DNA of 64,000 nt from Cyanobium sp. Aljojuca 7A6 (GCF_024346455.1 NZ_JAGQCY010000010.1:1-64000); one strand, 5' to 3'; counted from the first letter of the stretch, positions 1 to 8,725 are shown. The notes: a model not told the origin generated them from the sequence alone. Translations and numbers: made by a program.

Positions 1-172
1 GCGGTAGCGCATCGGAGAGGGGCGCCCTTATTGCGAACTGCTCGCAACCTAGACGCCTAAGGGCCCCTTTTGCAAGCGATTCTCAATAGCAGCTGGAGAT
101 TGCGACGGGGTCCGGGCGTTTGGCGGCTGGCCCTCCCTACCGTTGGTGTCCTTCTGCTGGAGCCGTTCTGCC
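1..172. other. Left edge, no gene recognised
   Basis: No convincing reading frame. The stretch holds short dyads, including an 11-base palindrome with a central C at about 58-68 (AAGGGCCCCTT) and a TTGAGAATC-like half site on the minus strand near 80-90 that weakly recalls a Fur box. It may carry the promoter of the gene starting at 173, but I see no clear -10/-35 pair. Confidence 0.3.
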
Positions 173-709
173 GTGATCCCCGATGCCCAGCAGTTGCTGG
201 AGCGTGAACGACGCTGCCGCCAGGAGGGCAGTGGTCTCAGCCAGGCTGCGCTGATGGGCTCCTGGCGACTGGAGCGCGTCTGGAGCAAAGGGAGCCTCAG
301 GCCGGCCGCGATCGGTGCCACCCTTTTGCGGGGATTGGCGGCCCGACTGCAACTCTCGCCAGACCAGGAGGCCGCAGGCGCTGAGGGGTTGCGGATGGTT
401 AACAGCGTGCGCCTCGGTGCCCTCGAGTTGCGTTTCGAAGGCCTTGGTCGGCTGCAGGGCCGCCGTCCCCTGCTCGTCTTCAGTTTCGATCGGCTGCTGC
501 TGCTGCTGGGTGGACGGGTGCTGATCCAGCGTGCCCTGCCCCCCCCTGATCCGCTGCGCCGACCGTTCTTCGCCCTGATTGCCGCCGAACACCCAGCGCC
601 TGCCGTGGGGCTGCCCTGGGCGGGGGAGTCCCTCGGGTGGCTGGCGGCCCGGGGCCGCGGTGGTGGCCTGGCCCTGTGGCTCCTCGAAAGTGGCGAAGGG
701 CCAGAATGA
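173..709 (+). CDS. conserved cyanobacterial hypothetical protein, 178 aa
   Basis: I do not recognise a named family. The frame can be opened from a TTG at 143, but GTG 173 gives a more natural N-terminus (MIPDAQQLL). The protein starts with a charged helix, then a short conserved-looking motif MGSWRLERVW at about residues 28-37, followed by alternating hydrophobic strands (VRLGALELRFEGLG, LLLLLGGRVLIQRALP). No signal peptide or clear membrane helix is seen. The W-containing motif followed by beta-rich sequence recalls small lipocalin or PAP/fibrillin-like proteins of cyanobacteria, but that is inference. It ends 38 bases before the next + strand gene, with which it could be co-transcribed. 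Confidence 0.6.
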   Translation: MIPDAQQLLERERRCRQEGSGLSQAALMGSWRLERVWSKGSLRPAAIGATLLRGLAARLQLSPDQEAAGAEGLRMVNSVRLGALELRFEGLGRLQGRRPLLVFSFDRLLLLLGGRVLIQRALPPPDPLRRPFFALIAAEHPAPAVGLPWAGESLGWLAARGRGGGLALWLLESGEGPE

Positions 710-747
710 AGCTAGGGTTAATGAAAGTTGAGAAATAGGTTGACGAC

Positions 748-1368
748 ATGGCGGAACCAGCGACGGCCCTGCAGGAATGGTTGCTCCGCCATGCCCCTGA
801 CGGCAGCGCCGCGACCCTGCCGAGCAACCTGGTGCGGGCCTTCGACGCTGATGACATCAGTCTGCTGCCGGTGTTCGTGGCCCATGGCTGGCAGGATCAC
901 CTCCGCTCCGAAGCGTGCCGCGGCCTGAGGGAAGCCACCGATGCCGAGCAACAGCGCCTGGAAGCCGCCTTCCATGCCCAGATCGGCCTTGGCGACGACC
1001 ACGATGGTGACCTGGCGTTGTTGCTGGGACGGGCTGTGGACCGACGCCTCGTCGCCTGTCACCGCTTCCTGCATCTCACGGCCCAGGCGATCCCGGATGG
1101 ACGGCGCTGGTACCGGCTGGACATCAAGCCCAGCCCCAACACTCCCGGCGGCCTGTCTGAATCGGTGCAGCTGTGTGCCGTCGAATCCGAGCTCCAGGCC
1201 CGGGCGATCTGTGAGGCCGTTCACGAGGTGTTGGCGGCCCGTGGCTTCCAGACCAGTGCCGAACAGGGTCTGTTCCACCTGGAGGGCCCCCAGCTGGGGG
1301 CCCTGGTGGCGATCCTGAAGCGGCTGGCTCTGCAGGAATCCGAGGCTTCGATGGCCCTGGTCGCTTAG
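748..1368 (+). CDS. conserved hypothetical protein, 206 aa
   Basis: Cytosolic-looking protein with no recognised motif. The first 80 residues are helical and acidic (EWLLRHAPDG, VFVAHGWQDH), the middle part is strand-rich (RWYRLDIKPS), and the last third is a helix-turn-helix-like run of leucines (VLAARGFQTS). Coding is supported by strong third-position GC bias and an ATG start behind an AT-richer stretch (721-747). Its stop overlaps the convergent secreted-protein gene by 4 bases. Function unknown. Confidence 0.6.
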   Translation: MAEPATALQEWLLRHAPDGSAATLPSNLVRAFDADDISLLPVFVAHGWQDHLRSEACRGLREATDAEQQRLEAAFHAQIGLGDDHDGDLALLLGRAVDRRLVACHRFLHLTAQAIPDGRRWYRLDIKPSPNTPGGLSESVQLCAVESELQARAICEAVHEVLAARGFQTSAEQGLFHLEGPQLGALVAILKRLALQESEASMALVA

Positions 1369-1847
1369 CGGCAACCCTGCACCGAGATGCGGTAGCTGAA
1401 CCCCAGGGACCCAGGGTCGTTGCTGGCGCCCACCTTGAAATTCATCTGGCTGGCCGCCTTGCCCGGAATGGCGGGAAAGGGGCCGAACATCCTGCCGGTC
1501 CCGATGGGTGGATTCATGGTCTGGTTGATCACCTGGAGATTGCTGCCGTCGGTGAACTTCATGTACCCCTCCACGGGGTACTGGGCATTGGCGTCGGAGG
1601 AATTGGCCGTGAAGAAGAATTTGTAGCTGCTGTAGGGCTGGTCGACGATGAAGTCGGTGTTCCAGTTGGTCCTGCCGATGGCCTTGCCTGGACCCACCGA
1701 CTTCGCCACCACCGGACTGGTGCTGTTGGCGCCGATGGGGGCCAGGAAGGTGCACACCGGGGCCGCCTGCGCCGGCGCCGCCAGAGGCAGCAGGGCCAGG
1801 GTCGCCAGGCTGCAGGCGCCGGCGAATGGGGAGAGGCGATGGGTCAC
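1365..1847 (-). CDS. secreted protein of unknown function, 160 aa
   Basis: Starts at a GTG. A Sec signal peptide is clear: basic n-region, hydrophobic core LATLALLPLAA and an AQA cleavage site at about residues 26-28. The mature part is about 130 residues, rich in Asn, Gly, Ser and aromatic residues and predicted all-beta (YSSYKFFFTANSS, GYMKFTDGSNLQVINQ). Two Cys, one just after the cleavage site (APVC) and one at the C-terminus (VQGCR), could form a disulphide that closes the domain. No catalytic motif is visible; a periplasmic or surface beta-sandwich is likely. Confidence 0.6.
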   Translation of the reverse strand: MTHRLSPFAGACSLATLALLPLAAPAQAAPVCTFLAPIGANSTSPVVAKSVGPGKAIGRTNWNTDFIVDQPYSSYKFFFTANSSDANAQYPVEGYMKFTDGSNLQVINQTMNPPIGTGRMFGPFPAIPGKAASQMNFKVGASNDPGSLGFSYRISVQGCR

Positions 1848-1934
1848 GGCGGATCGATCGACGGAAGCACTCTGCAGCGTAAGAGCAGCGGCCCTGGCCT
1901 CCGCGCTGGCCGTCCCACCGGGCTGGGACCCTCC

Positions 1935-2540
1935 TCAGGGCTTGACCGGCGCCCCGGGAGGCTTCACCCGCTCGAGGTTGGATCCCAGGTCCGATTCGAG
2001 GAACTCCTTGAGGACGTTGCCCATGCCGCTGAGCCCCGCCAGGGCCGACTGCAGCGCCGGCAGGTTGATCGCCACTCCCTCGTTGGGATAGGCCCGCAGG
2101 AATCCCACGGCCGACAGGCTCCCCGAGCCGGTCTGAAGTCCGAGGATCGTCGCTGAACGCAGGGCCACCATCCCCACCCTCGGCGCCTTCAGGGGGTAAA
2201 CGATCACGGACAGCTTCTCCAGGGCGTTCTCACCGAACCCTGTGCTCAACAGTCGCGTGGTCAGCACCAGTGGCAGGGGCACCCGGTGGTTCAGCAGCTT
2301 GCCGACCTCGGCGGGGTCTTTGCCGCCAAGGCGCAGGGCATCCCCCAGCAGACCCACGGCCTCCCCCGTTCGGGCCAGCCGTTCCAGGTCGGCAACGGGG
2401 ATCGAGCGTCGGAAGGCTCCGCTGACGAACACCACTTGCTCGGCCGCCCGCGCCGATGGGGTGGCCAGGGTCAGCAGGCCAGCCAGCCCGGCTGCGCCCC
2501 AGGCGCGGGCTGATGGCGGAAGGGAAGGCCGAGGCGACAT
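1935..2540 (-). CDS. stand-alone DUF1400-type secreted protein, 201 aa
   Basis: ATG at 2540 is chosen; a TTG codon immediately precedes it. A signal peptide (AAGLAGLLTLATPSARA) is followed by a domain like the N-terminal part of cyanobacterial secreted alpha/beta hydrolases (DUF1400): FVSGAFRRSIPVADLERLARTG and a C-terminal segment near GVAINLPALQSAL. The next gene on the same strand (2599-4137) carries the same type of N-terminal domain attached to a full hydrolase. Here the hydrolase domain is absent, so there is no catalytic Ser. It is probably a domain duplicate or a dedicated partner; function unknown. Confidence 0.65.
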   Translation of the reverse strand: MSPRPSLPPSARAWGAAGLAGLLTLATPSARAAEQVVFVSGAFRRSIPVADLERLARTGEAVGLLGDALRLGGKDPAEVGKLLNHRVPLPLVLTTRLLSTGFGENALEKLSVIVYPLKAPRVGMVALRSATILGLQTGSGSLSAVGFLRAYPNEGVAINLPALQSALAGLSGMGNVLKEFLESDLGSNLERVKPPGAPVKP

Positions 2541-2598
2541 CAATCAGAGGCTGGAACCATGGGGCACAAGTGTGGTTCAGATGCTGGGCCCTGCCGGC

Positions 2599-4137
2599 TC
2601 AGGGGTTCCAACTCGGCAGCCGGTCGCTCACATCGCTGAGGGACAGATCGCGATCCCCCCAGCCATTCGAGGGCAGCAGGGCCGGGGCCACCGAGCCTGG
2701 TCCGACATCGGGGCCCGCGGCGAAGGCCCCGTTCACCCAGCCCAGCAGCAATCCCCGCAGGGGGCCGCCGCCCTGGTCGTAGCGGGAGCCCAGATTGAAG
2801 TGGTCCCCTCCGCCCACCAGCACAAGTCGGTGGCCGGCATCCCCGAGACGGGCGATGCGGGCCATCGGAGCGATGGCTTCAGGGCCGGGAGGCACCACCC
2901 AGTCGCGGCTGCCGCTCACCAGCAGCACCCGACCTTGAAACACAGGGGCGGCCTCGGCATCGAACAGGAGCGCCATCGGCGGACTCACCGCCACCACCGC
3001 TTTCACCCGCGGGTCGGCCAGGGCCGCCTGGTCGGTGGCGCCGAGGAAGCTGCACTGCAGCACCCAGCTGAGGTTGCGCTGGGGGTCCTGCAGATTGTTG
3101 CAGCGCTTCTGGAGGAGCTGGGAACGGGGACGGGCGCCCGCCAGCTGAAGGGCCGTGGTGGCTCCCCAGGAGTGGCCCAGCACCACCACGGAACGGGAGT
3201 CCACCGCGGCTGGCAGCGCCAGTTGCCCCGCCGCGGCCGCATCGATCAGGGCGGAGATGTCGAGGGGCCTCAGGCGCAGCTCCGCTGGACCAGGCGGGGG
3301 CACCTTGCCGGAGAGCATCGCCTGCTGCTGGGTCCGATCGCTGCCGGGGTGACGGGGCAGCAACACGGTGTAGCCGTGGCTGGCCAGATGCCGTCCCCAG
3401 CCCTCGAAGCTCTCCGGCCCATCCCAGAGGCCATGGGAGATGGCCACCAGCCGGCCGGAGGCCTGCTGGGACGGACGGATCACCACCACCTCCAGGGGCA
3501 GAGGCCGGTAGGTCACCGGCAGGTTCAAGGTGTCCCGTTGCACGACCAGGGGACCAGGGCCGGCGAGGCCGGGATCCACCGCCGCCGGGGTCTCCCCCTC
3601 CAGCAGCCGGTTGGCCGACAGCAGCTGGCCATTCAGGCGCTGGAGCAGAAGCAGGCCTTCGCCGACATCCACCGTGGCCGTGCGGCCAGGCACGGCCTGG
3701 AGAACCCCCAGCATCGTCAGGGCGCCCCGCCCGGCGGCCCGGTCGAGCACCTGCAGCACGGTCTCACTGGACACATCGGCGGGCAGCCCATCGACTCCCC
3801 CGAGGGAGGAGAGCAGCAGCAGCGCCTGCTGGGCCAGGGGGGAGGGGACCACCTGGCGGGCCACATCAAGGGCCTGAAGCGGCAGGGGGGTGTTGAACAG
3901 CTCCACCATCCGCTGTCCGATGGCGCCGCCGGTGGCCTGGTCGAGCTCGGCCAGGTCGCTGTTCCCCGTCAGCAGGGCGCGGGGGTCGCTCAGTTCAGCC
4001 AGCTGGATCGTGAAGGTGGTTTCCACCAAAGGCAGTTTCAGTTCGATCTGCTCCAAGGCCACTGCCGCAGGCGGCAGAGCGATCGCCGTGGCAAGCACGA
4101 GGGCCAGCGGTGCCAGGGACGAAGCAGCCTGGGCCAA
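2599..4137 (-). CDS. secreted alpha/beta hydrolase with N-terminal DUF1400 domain
   Basis: Putative exported esterase or lipase-like hydrolase (512 aa). A DUF1400-like region (about 25-170, with TFTIQLAELSD and LALPxx-type repeats) precedes an alpha/beta-hydrolase domain: oxyanion segment AISHGLWDGPESF, nucleophile elbow VLGHSWGATT (catalytic Ser about residue 325), acid-region strand VLLVSGSRDWVVP and a likely catalytic His in GGGDHFNLG. The frame opens at a TTG at 4221, but TTG 4137 is preferred: it is preceded by GGGGGGAG at good spacing and starts directly into a signal peptide (PLALVLATAIALPPAAVA). Lies 58 bases upstream of the stand-alone DUF1400 gene and downstream of a Crp-type regulator, likely one transcription unit. 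Substrate unknown. Confidence 0.8.
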   Translation of the reverse strand: MAQAASSLAPLALVLATAIALPPAAVALEQIELKLPLVETTFTIQLAELSDPRALLTGNSDLAELDQATGGAIGQRMVELFNTPLPLQALDVARQVVPSPLAQQALLLLSSLGGVDGLPADVSSETVLQVLDRAAGRGALTMLGVLQAVPGRTATVDVGEGLLLLQRLNGQLLSANRLLEGETPAAVDPGLAGPGPLVVQRDTLNLPVTYRPLPLEVVVIRPSQQASGRLVAISHGLWDGPESFEGWGRHLASHGYTVLLPRHPGSDRTQQQAMLSGKVPPPGPAELRLRPLDISALIDAAAAGQLALPAAVDSRSVVVLGHSWGATTALQLAGARPRSQLLQKRCNNLQDPQRNLSWVLQCSFLGATDQAALADPRVKAVVAVSPPMALLFDAEAAPVFQGRVLLVSGSRDWVVPPGPEAIAPMARIARLGDAGHRLVLVGGGDHFNLGSRYDQGGGPLRGLLLGWVNGAFAAGPDVGPGSVAPALLPSNGWGDRDLSLSDVSDRLPSWNP

Positions 4138-4224
4138 ATGTGCTCCCCCCGGGTCGGGGCCGCATCCTGACAGAAAGGCAACGGCTTGGGCCCTGGCCTG
4201 ATGACCGGATTCCGGAGCCAAGCG

Positions 4225-4884
4225 TCAGGGGGTCAGAAAGCCGGCCTTCCGGTGGGCAGGGGGCTCCTGGCTCAGCGTTCTCAGGAAGGGAATGGAAGCG
4301 CTACCGAAGGGTGCGGGGCTGATACCCAGGCCGTCGATGCGCGGTACCAGCAGATCAGCCTCACTGACCCTCACCACCAGACCCTGGCTCCGGAAGCGAG
4401 TCAGCGCCTTGGTGACCGTGACCCGGGTCATCCCGGCGATGTCGGCCAGGTGGCGATGGGTCAGGTTCATGTCCTCCAGGGAGAGGGTGGTGCCACTGCT
4501 GCTGATCCGCCCGAAGCGATTGCCTATCCAGTGCAGCAGGCGCAGCAGGCGTGCCTCGGCGGGCCTGACACGGTGAATCTGCAGCAGCTCGGTGGTTTGG
4601 ATGAACTGGTCGCGTAGAAAATCGAGAACATCGCTCTCGCTTGGTTGGTGCTCCACGACAGACACCCGGGCCAGGGAGATGAGTTCGTAAGGCTTTATTC
4701 CACAACCGGTGGGGGTGATCAGATCTCCGGGTCCCCAGATTCCGAGGGTAATGGATTCCCCTTCCACGTTCCAGGTGTTGGCGCGGATGTAGCCATCATC
4801 GATGCGCCAGCTGATGTCGGCCGGCAGATGACCATCGGAGCGGAGGTTCAGGCGAAGCGGACGCGCGGGCATGGCGATCGTCAT
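4225..4884 (-). CDS. Crp/Fnr-family transcriptional regulator
   Basis: 219 aa with the two-domain layout of the family. The N-terminal effector domain is short (about 120 residues; GESITLGIWGPGDLI is the typical beta-barrel turn), and a C-terminal winged helix contains the recognition helix THRHLADIAGMTRVTVTKAL at about residues 142-161. No Cys cluster of the Fnr type is present, and the cAMP-binding R-S-A pattern is not evident, so the ligand is unclear; NtcA-like 2-oxoglutarate sensing is not supported by the sequence. It lies just upstream of, and on the same strand as, the two DUF1400 genes, which it may regulate. Confidence 0.85.
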   Translation of the reverse strand: MTIAMPARPLRLNLRSDGHLPADISWRIDDGYIRANTWNVEGESITLGIWGPGDLITPTGCGIKPYELISLARVSVVEHQPSESDVLDFLRDQFIQTTELLQIHRVRPAEARLLRLLHWIGNRFGRISSSGTTLSLEDMNLTHRHLADIAGMTRVTVTKALTRFRSQGLVVRVSEADLLVPRIDGLGISPAPFGSASIPFLRTLSQEPPAHRKAGFLTP

Positions 4885-5172
4885 GGCACGTGGGAAGTCA
4901 TGGCGTCAAAGTTCTGCTGTTTGACCAGAACCTCCGGAGAGGCTCGCGTTCGAGTCCGGGAACGTTAATGACCAGTTGCCGCCTATGGGTAGGACCATCG
5001 GGCAGCATTGCCAATCCTCCCGATAAGCCCCGGTGATTGGATGGCGCAGAAATCCAATCCGCGCCAGTTTCTGCCTGTGTTTCAGCAAGTCGCCGTGAAG
5101 AGTGAAGACCCCAAATCGTTCTTCTCACAGCGGTGTGATGGCTGTTCTTCCAGAACCGCCTGACGCGGCCCT
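4885..5172. other. 288-base intergenic stretch
   Basis: No firm gene. A 60-codon frame on the minus strand (4906-5088) has no ribosome binding site and no recognised motif. The region probably holds the promoter of the Crp-type regulator and the 3' end of the DUF393 gene message; I see no clear promoter or terminator. Confidence 0.4.
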
Positions 5173-5601
5173 TCAGGAGGCCCCTAGCGTCTGTGTCTTG
5201 GCCGTTGTTGAGAGATTGCAGCGGCCTTGGCAGAGCACTTCGAGGGCCGGCCGGCCAGTGACGGCCAGCCGCCACCGGGCCCAGAGTCCGTACAAACCGT
5301 CCACCAACGGCCGCAGCAGGGGCCAGCGGGTGGGCGCATATAGCCAGCCGAGCCCAACCAGCCCATAGGCCTGGCGGAACACTTCCACATCCCGGATCAC
5401 GCTGCCGTCGGCGCGCAGGGCGTGCATGCGGCCCATGGCGTCGGCATAGGTGATGCCGCCATAGCGGACCGGATCGTAGGTGAGGTCGTCCACATCCACG
5501 AAGGCCAGGCGGCCCGCGCTGCCATCGCGGCGGCGCAGGATCTTCACCTCCCGCAGGCACAGGGGGCAGCCGCCATCGAACAGCAGGGTGAGTTCGGCCA
5601 T
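5173..5601 (-). CDS. DUF393 (DCC family) thiol-oxidoreductase-like protein
   Basis: 142 aa. The opening LLFDGGCPLCLREV is the signature of the DUF393/DCC family: a thioredoxin-like fold with a CxxC pair (Cys about 12 and 15) directly after the first strand. Further conserved features are FVDVDDL and the segment MHALRADGSVIRDVEVFRQAY, followed by a hydrophobic C-terminal half ending in CQGRC. The ATG at 5601 puts the DGGC motif at the usual distance from the N-terminus; the frame can be opened three codons earlier at a TTG. Redox function is inferred from the CxxC; the substrate is unknown. Confidence 0.8.
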   Translation of the reverse strand: MAELTLLFDGGCPLCLREVKILRRRDGSAGRLAFVDVDDLTYDPVRYGGITYADAMGRMHALRADGSVIRDVEVFRQAYGLVGLGWLYAPTRWPLLRPLVDGLYGLWARWRLAVTGRPALEVLCQGRCNLSTTAKTQTLGAS

Positions 5602-5705
5602 GGGTCGCAAGGGGGCGATCGTGCGCGGGTTGGGGAGGTTTCAGGCGCTCATCGAGCCTAGAAAGAGCGGCCAAGGGGTCGGGTCCGCCCGCCGGAGCCC
5701 GTCGG

Positions 5706-6572
5706 GTGACCAGACTCCATGCCTCCCTCCTTTCGCCCATGCCCGTGTCCCGCCAGGCCGCGCTGCACCGCTGGCAACGCCGGGATCCGCAGTTGATCCA
5801 GAGGCTGATGCCCTTCTGGGGGTGGTTGTACCAGCACTACTTCCGTGTTGTCACCGATGGCTGGGAGCACATCCCTGAGGCTGATCCGGTGCTGTTCGTG
5901 GGCACCCACAACGGCGGCCTGGCGGCGCCCGACATGCACATGGTCATGTACGACTGGTTTCGGCGTTTTGGCCTGGAGCGCCGGGTGCTGGGGCTGGCGC
6001 ATCCGAAGGTCTGGCTGGGCTACCCGCCGTTGGCGGATCTGGCCTCCCGCACCGGCGCCATCCCGTTCCACCCGCGCCTGGCCCTGGCGGCCCTGGAGGA
6101 GGGGAACAGCCTGCTGGTGTATCCCGGCGGCGGGCAGGACACCTTCCGCCCCCACCGGGACCGGGGCCGCATCCACTTCGCCGGTCGCACCGGCTTTCTG
6201 CGCCTGGCGATCTGGCACGGACTGCCGATCGTCCCGGTGATCTCTTGGGGCGCCCACGACACGCTGGTGGTGCTGGAGGATTTCTACCCCCTGTTCCGGG
6301 CCCTGCACGAGCGGGGCATGCCCTGGCTCTTTGGCATTGATCCTGAGGTGATGCCCCTCTATCTGGGTCTCCCCTGGGGCCTGGCCCTGGGACCCCTGCT
6401 CAACCTGCCCCTGCCGGTGCGGATTCGCACGCGGGTGTGCCCGCCGATCCGCTTCGAGCGCAGCGGCCATGCCGCCAGCCGCGATCGGGCCTATGTGCAG
6501 CAGTGCTACCAGCAGGTGACCCACACCATGCAGCAGGCGCTGGATCGGCTGGCCGTCGAGGCTCAGCGGTAA
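5706..6572 (+). CDS. lysophospholipid acyltransferase family protein (PlsC-like)
   Basis: 288 aa. Acyltransferase motifs are present in a divergent form: GTHNGGLAAPD (block I, H-x5-D style), a central LASRTGAIPFHP (block II), LVYPGGGQDTFRP (block III, replacing the usual FPEG) and a following PVISWGAHDT (block IV). This pattern is that of the diacylglycerol-acyltransferase-like branch of the family that works on acyl-CoA or acyl-ACP and glycerolipids. GTG 5706 is the longest start; ATG 5739 (MPVSRQAALHRW) is an equally good candidate. The gene overlaps the convergent glycine-zipper gene by 10 bases. Confidence 0.8.
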   Translation: MTRLHASLLSPMPVSRQAALHRWQRRDPQLIQRLMPFWGWLYQHYFRVVTDGWEHIPEADPVLFVGTHNGGLAAPDMHMVMYDWFRRFGLERRVLGLAHPKVWLGYPPLADLASRTGAIPFHPRLALAALEEGNSLLVYPGGGQDTFRPHRDRGRIHFAGRTGFLRLAIWHGLPIVPVISWGAHDTLVVLEDFYPLFRALHERGMPWLFGIDPEVMPLYLGLPWGLALGPLLNLPLPVRIRTRVCPPIRFERSGHAASRDRAYVQQCYQQVTHTMQQALDRLAVEAQR

Positions 6573-7180
6573 CGGGAGGGCGCCCCGTAGGACTGGGAGG
6601 GAATCGCCTGGGGTGACGGTCCACTGCCGAGGCGCTGCGGCAGGCCATCCCGCTGCCGTTGCAGTTCAGCCAGAGAGCGGGTTTCGCCCATGGCCAGGCC
6701 TGTCAGCACCGCCAGTTCCTGCTTCAGCTGGTTGGCAGGCCTGGGATTCACGAAGCGGAAATTGAGCGTCGTCTTGTCGCCGGCGCTGTCGTAGCCCACC
6801 ACGGAAAAGTGGAGATCGGCGGTTTTGCCGGCCTTGGATCCGGCCAGGGCACCGCCCACCATGCCCCCCACCAGGCCGATCGGGCCCAGCAGCAGGCCAC
6901 CGGCGATGGCCCCGGCGGTGCCGCCACCCACGGCTCCCACGGTGCCGTTGGTGCTGTCGTAGGTCTCCTGTCCGCCGGCGTACCAGCGGGCGATCCTGCC
7001 GACGGGAATGAAGCTGTTCCTGTTCCCGATGCCGTTGGCGTCGAGGTTGATGCTGCAGGGGTTGTTGCCGCAGAGGGCCTGATAGGTGGTGGCCGCCGCC
7101 GGGGCGGGATGCAGCAGGGCCAGGAGCAGCGGGGAGGCCTGGATGGCGCGCCACCGCAGCCGGGCTCGCGTGACGATCAT
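6563..7180 (-). CDS. secreted glycine-zipper protein, 205 aa
   Basis: ATG 7180 opens a protein with a signal peptide (LLLALLHPAPAAA, cleavage about residue 30). Two Cys follow soon after (CGNNPC). The middle third (about 75-120) is a glycine-zipper hydrophobic stretch with repeated GG/GA steps such as GGLLLGPIGLVGGMVGGALA, typical of outer-membrane or envelope-associated small proteins. The C-terminal 60 residues are polar with LAELQRQRDGLPQRLG and end in Gln/Ser/Arg-rich sequence. I read the zipper as a membrane insertion or oligomerisation element; specific function unknown. Confidence 0.65.
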   Translation of the reverse strand: MIVTRARLRWRAIQASPLLLALLHPAPAAATTYQALCGNNPCSINLDANGIGNRNSFIPVGRIARWYAGGQETYDSTNGTVGAVGGGTAGAIAGGLLLGPIGLVGGMVGGALAGSKAGKTADLHFSVVGYDSAGDKTTLNFRFVNPRPANQLKQELAVLTGLAMGETRSLAELQRQRDGLPQRLGSGPSPQAIPSQSYGAPSRYR

Positions 7181-7333
7181 GGGTCCAGCGTCAAGGGCCC
7201 TGCCAGTCAATCGGCGCTCGCCTGCGGCGCAATGGGGCCGGGGCCACGGGGTGATGACCGGATGTGTCCGGCGTGGCGGTGCGCCCGCGGCTCCGATGAT
7301 GGTCATCGATTTCCCGGAGTCCCCGGGGCCGCC

Positions 7334-7927
7334 ATGTCCCTGATCAATACGGCTGTCGGTCTGCTGGCGATCAGCTCGCCCATCGGCCTGCTGCCGGTGG
7401 TGGTGCAGGCGGGGCGGGGCAATCCCGTCCGCATCCGCCGGATCAGCCGACTGGCGGTGCTCACCTTTCTCTCGGCCCTGATCGCCGCCTGCTGGTGGGG
7501 CCAGGCCCTGCTCGATCTGTTTGGCATCACGTTGGAGGCGTTCCGGGTGGGTGGGGGGCTGATCCTGCTGCCCATCGGGCTGCGCCTGATCGATGGGCGC
7601 GAAGTGAGCCATGGCTCGCTCGACGGCACCGAGGACAGCGCCGGCGTGGTGCCGATCGGCCTGCCCCTGCTGGCGGGCCCCGGGGCCATTTCCCTGGTGG
7701 TGGCCGATGCCCCTGCGGCCTGGCAGGGCAAGGCGGCCCTCAGTGCCGTGATCGGCCTGCTGGCCATCGTCATTTATGTGTTGCTGATCGCCTCGATGCC
7801 CCTGCGTCAGGCCCTCGGGGAGCTGCAGGAAAAGGTGATCAGCCGCTTGATGGGCCTGCTGCTGAGTGCCATCGCTGTACAGATGCTCGTCAGTGGCCTG
7901 AGGGGGTGTTTCCCGGTGCTGGCCTGA
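7334..7927 (+). CDS. MarC family integral membrane protein
   Basis: 197 aa, with about six hydrophobic helices. The family pattern is clear: an early SSPIGLLPVVV (the MarC P-I/V-G segment), FGITLEAFRVGGGLILLPIGLRL in the third helix region, and the repeat-like GLPLLAGPGAISLVV in the second half. MarC proteins are inner-membrane proteins long labelled as multiple-antibiotic-resistance proteins but without an established transport substrate. The ATG at 7334 has no strong Shine-Dalgarno but gives the usual family N-terminus. Confidence 0.88.
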   Translation: MSLINTAVGLLAISSPIGLLPVVVQAGRGNPVRIRRISRLAVLTFLSALIAACWWGQALLDLFGITLEAFRVGGGLILLPIGLRLIDGREVSHGSLDGTEDSAGVVPIGLPLLAGPGAISLVVADAPAAWQGKAALSAVIGLLAIVIYVLLIASMPLRQALGELQEKVISRLMGLLLSAIAVQMLVSGLRGCFPVLA

Positions 7928-7956
7928 AGGCTGGCTCCGCAGAGCGCTGCCGTCGA

Positions 7957-8472
7957 TCAGAGGCAAGCAAGCCTTGGTGGTAAGGGTGGCCCTTCGAAGG
8001 GATCGATCGCCAGCTCCCGATCCAGGACGGCGAGGATGTCCTGGATGACGGCGGGTCGGGTGGCCACCCAGAGAAAGCCATCCAGCGGAGCTGCCTGGAG
8101 GGGGTCCCACAGGCAGTACTGGGGATGCTGCCTGTAGAGGCGGGTGGCCAGGGGCAGCAGGAAACGGGTCTTCGGGAAGTGATCTTCGCCATGGTCGAAG
8201 GTCAGGACAAAGGCGAACTCCAGCTCGCCTTTGGGGGTGTAGCGGTCGATCCGCGTTTCCCCTTCCAAGCCCGGAAAGGGGGAGAGCCGGTACTCCACAT
8301 AGCGGCGATGGAAGGGATTCTTCTGTTCCTTCCAGGTTTTCGCCTCCACCCCCAGCTCCGTCGCCAGCTCGGTGAGCAGCAGATAGGAATGGGTGCGGAG
8401 GGTTTCCTGGAGCTCGTCAGTCCTGCTGCTCTGCAGTCGCCACAGGTCCGCCAGCGCGTCGTAGCGATTCAT
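7957..8472 (-). CDS. conserved cyanobacterial hypothetical protein, 171 aa
   Basis: Soluble protein with no signal peptide. The sequence alternates helices and charged strands (RYVEYRLSPFPGLEGETRIDRY, FAFVLTFDHGEDHF is within that core) and ends in a Pro-rich tail. I cannot name a family. Start ATG 8472 is followed directly by a conserved-looking helical N-terminus (YDALADLWRLQSSR). Upstream of the gene an imperfect tandem repeat of GGGCGGTTCATC is seen at about 8479-8504. Confidence 0.55.
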   Translation of the reverse strand: MNRYDALADLWRLQSSRTDELQETLRTHSYLLLTELATELGVEAKTWKEQKNPFHRRYVEYRLSPFPGLEGETRIDRYTPKGELEFAFVLTFDHGEDHFPKTRFLLPLATRLYRQHPQYCLWDPLQAAPLDGFLWVATRPAVIQDILAVLDRELAIDPFEGPPLPPRLACL

Positions 8473-8725
8473 CCTCTTGGGCGGTTCATCTGGGGCGGTT
8501 CATCCAAGTTTTCCTCTCTTTCTCAGTTTATCTGCGGTCTACGGGCTGGCCAGGGGGCCTCTCGGCGCAGGGGCTGGGGCGAGTGGGTGGAGACCGTCGA
8601 CGCCTCAAAGTCCTGTCTGCGTTTAGATCCTGACCGGACTGGCCGATCGCGGCAGGGCTGCAGCAGCACCGCAGCGACTGCTGGGCCATGAGCGATAACT
8701 TGGTGTACTCTTAAGGGGCAGTGAA
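8473..8725. other. 253-base intergenic region with short tandem repeat
   Basis: Divergent spacer between the 171-aa protein and a small membrane protein. It holds two copies of GGCGGTTCATC one base apart in phase (8480-8490 and 8494-8504) and, at its right end, a possible extended -10 (TGGTGTACT, 8701-8709) for the small + strand gene. Confidence 0.35.

Noticed and set aside
2242-4170. 642-codon open frame on the + strand across the DUF1400 hydrolase gene
   Set aside because: Antisense shadow of the hydrolase. Its composition is Gln/His/Gly/Arg-rich with no motif, as expected from a GC-rich complementary strand.
4906-5088. 60-codon minus-strand frame in the gap after the Crp regulator
   Set aside because: No start signal and no recognised motif; not enough to call a gene.
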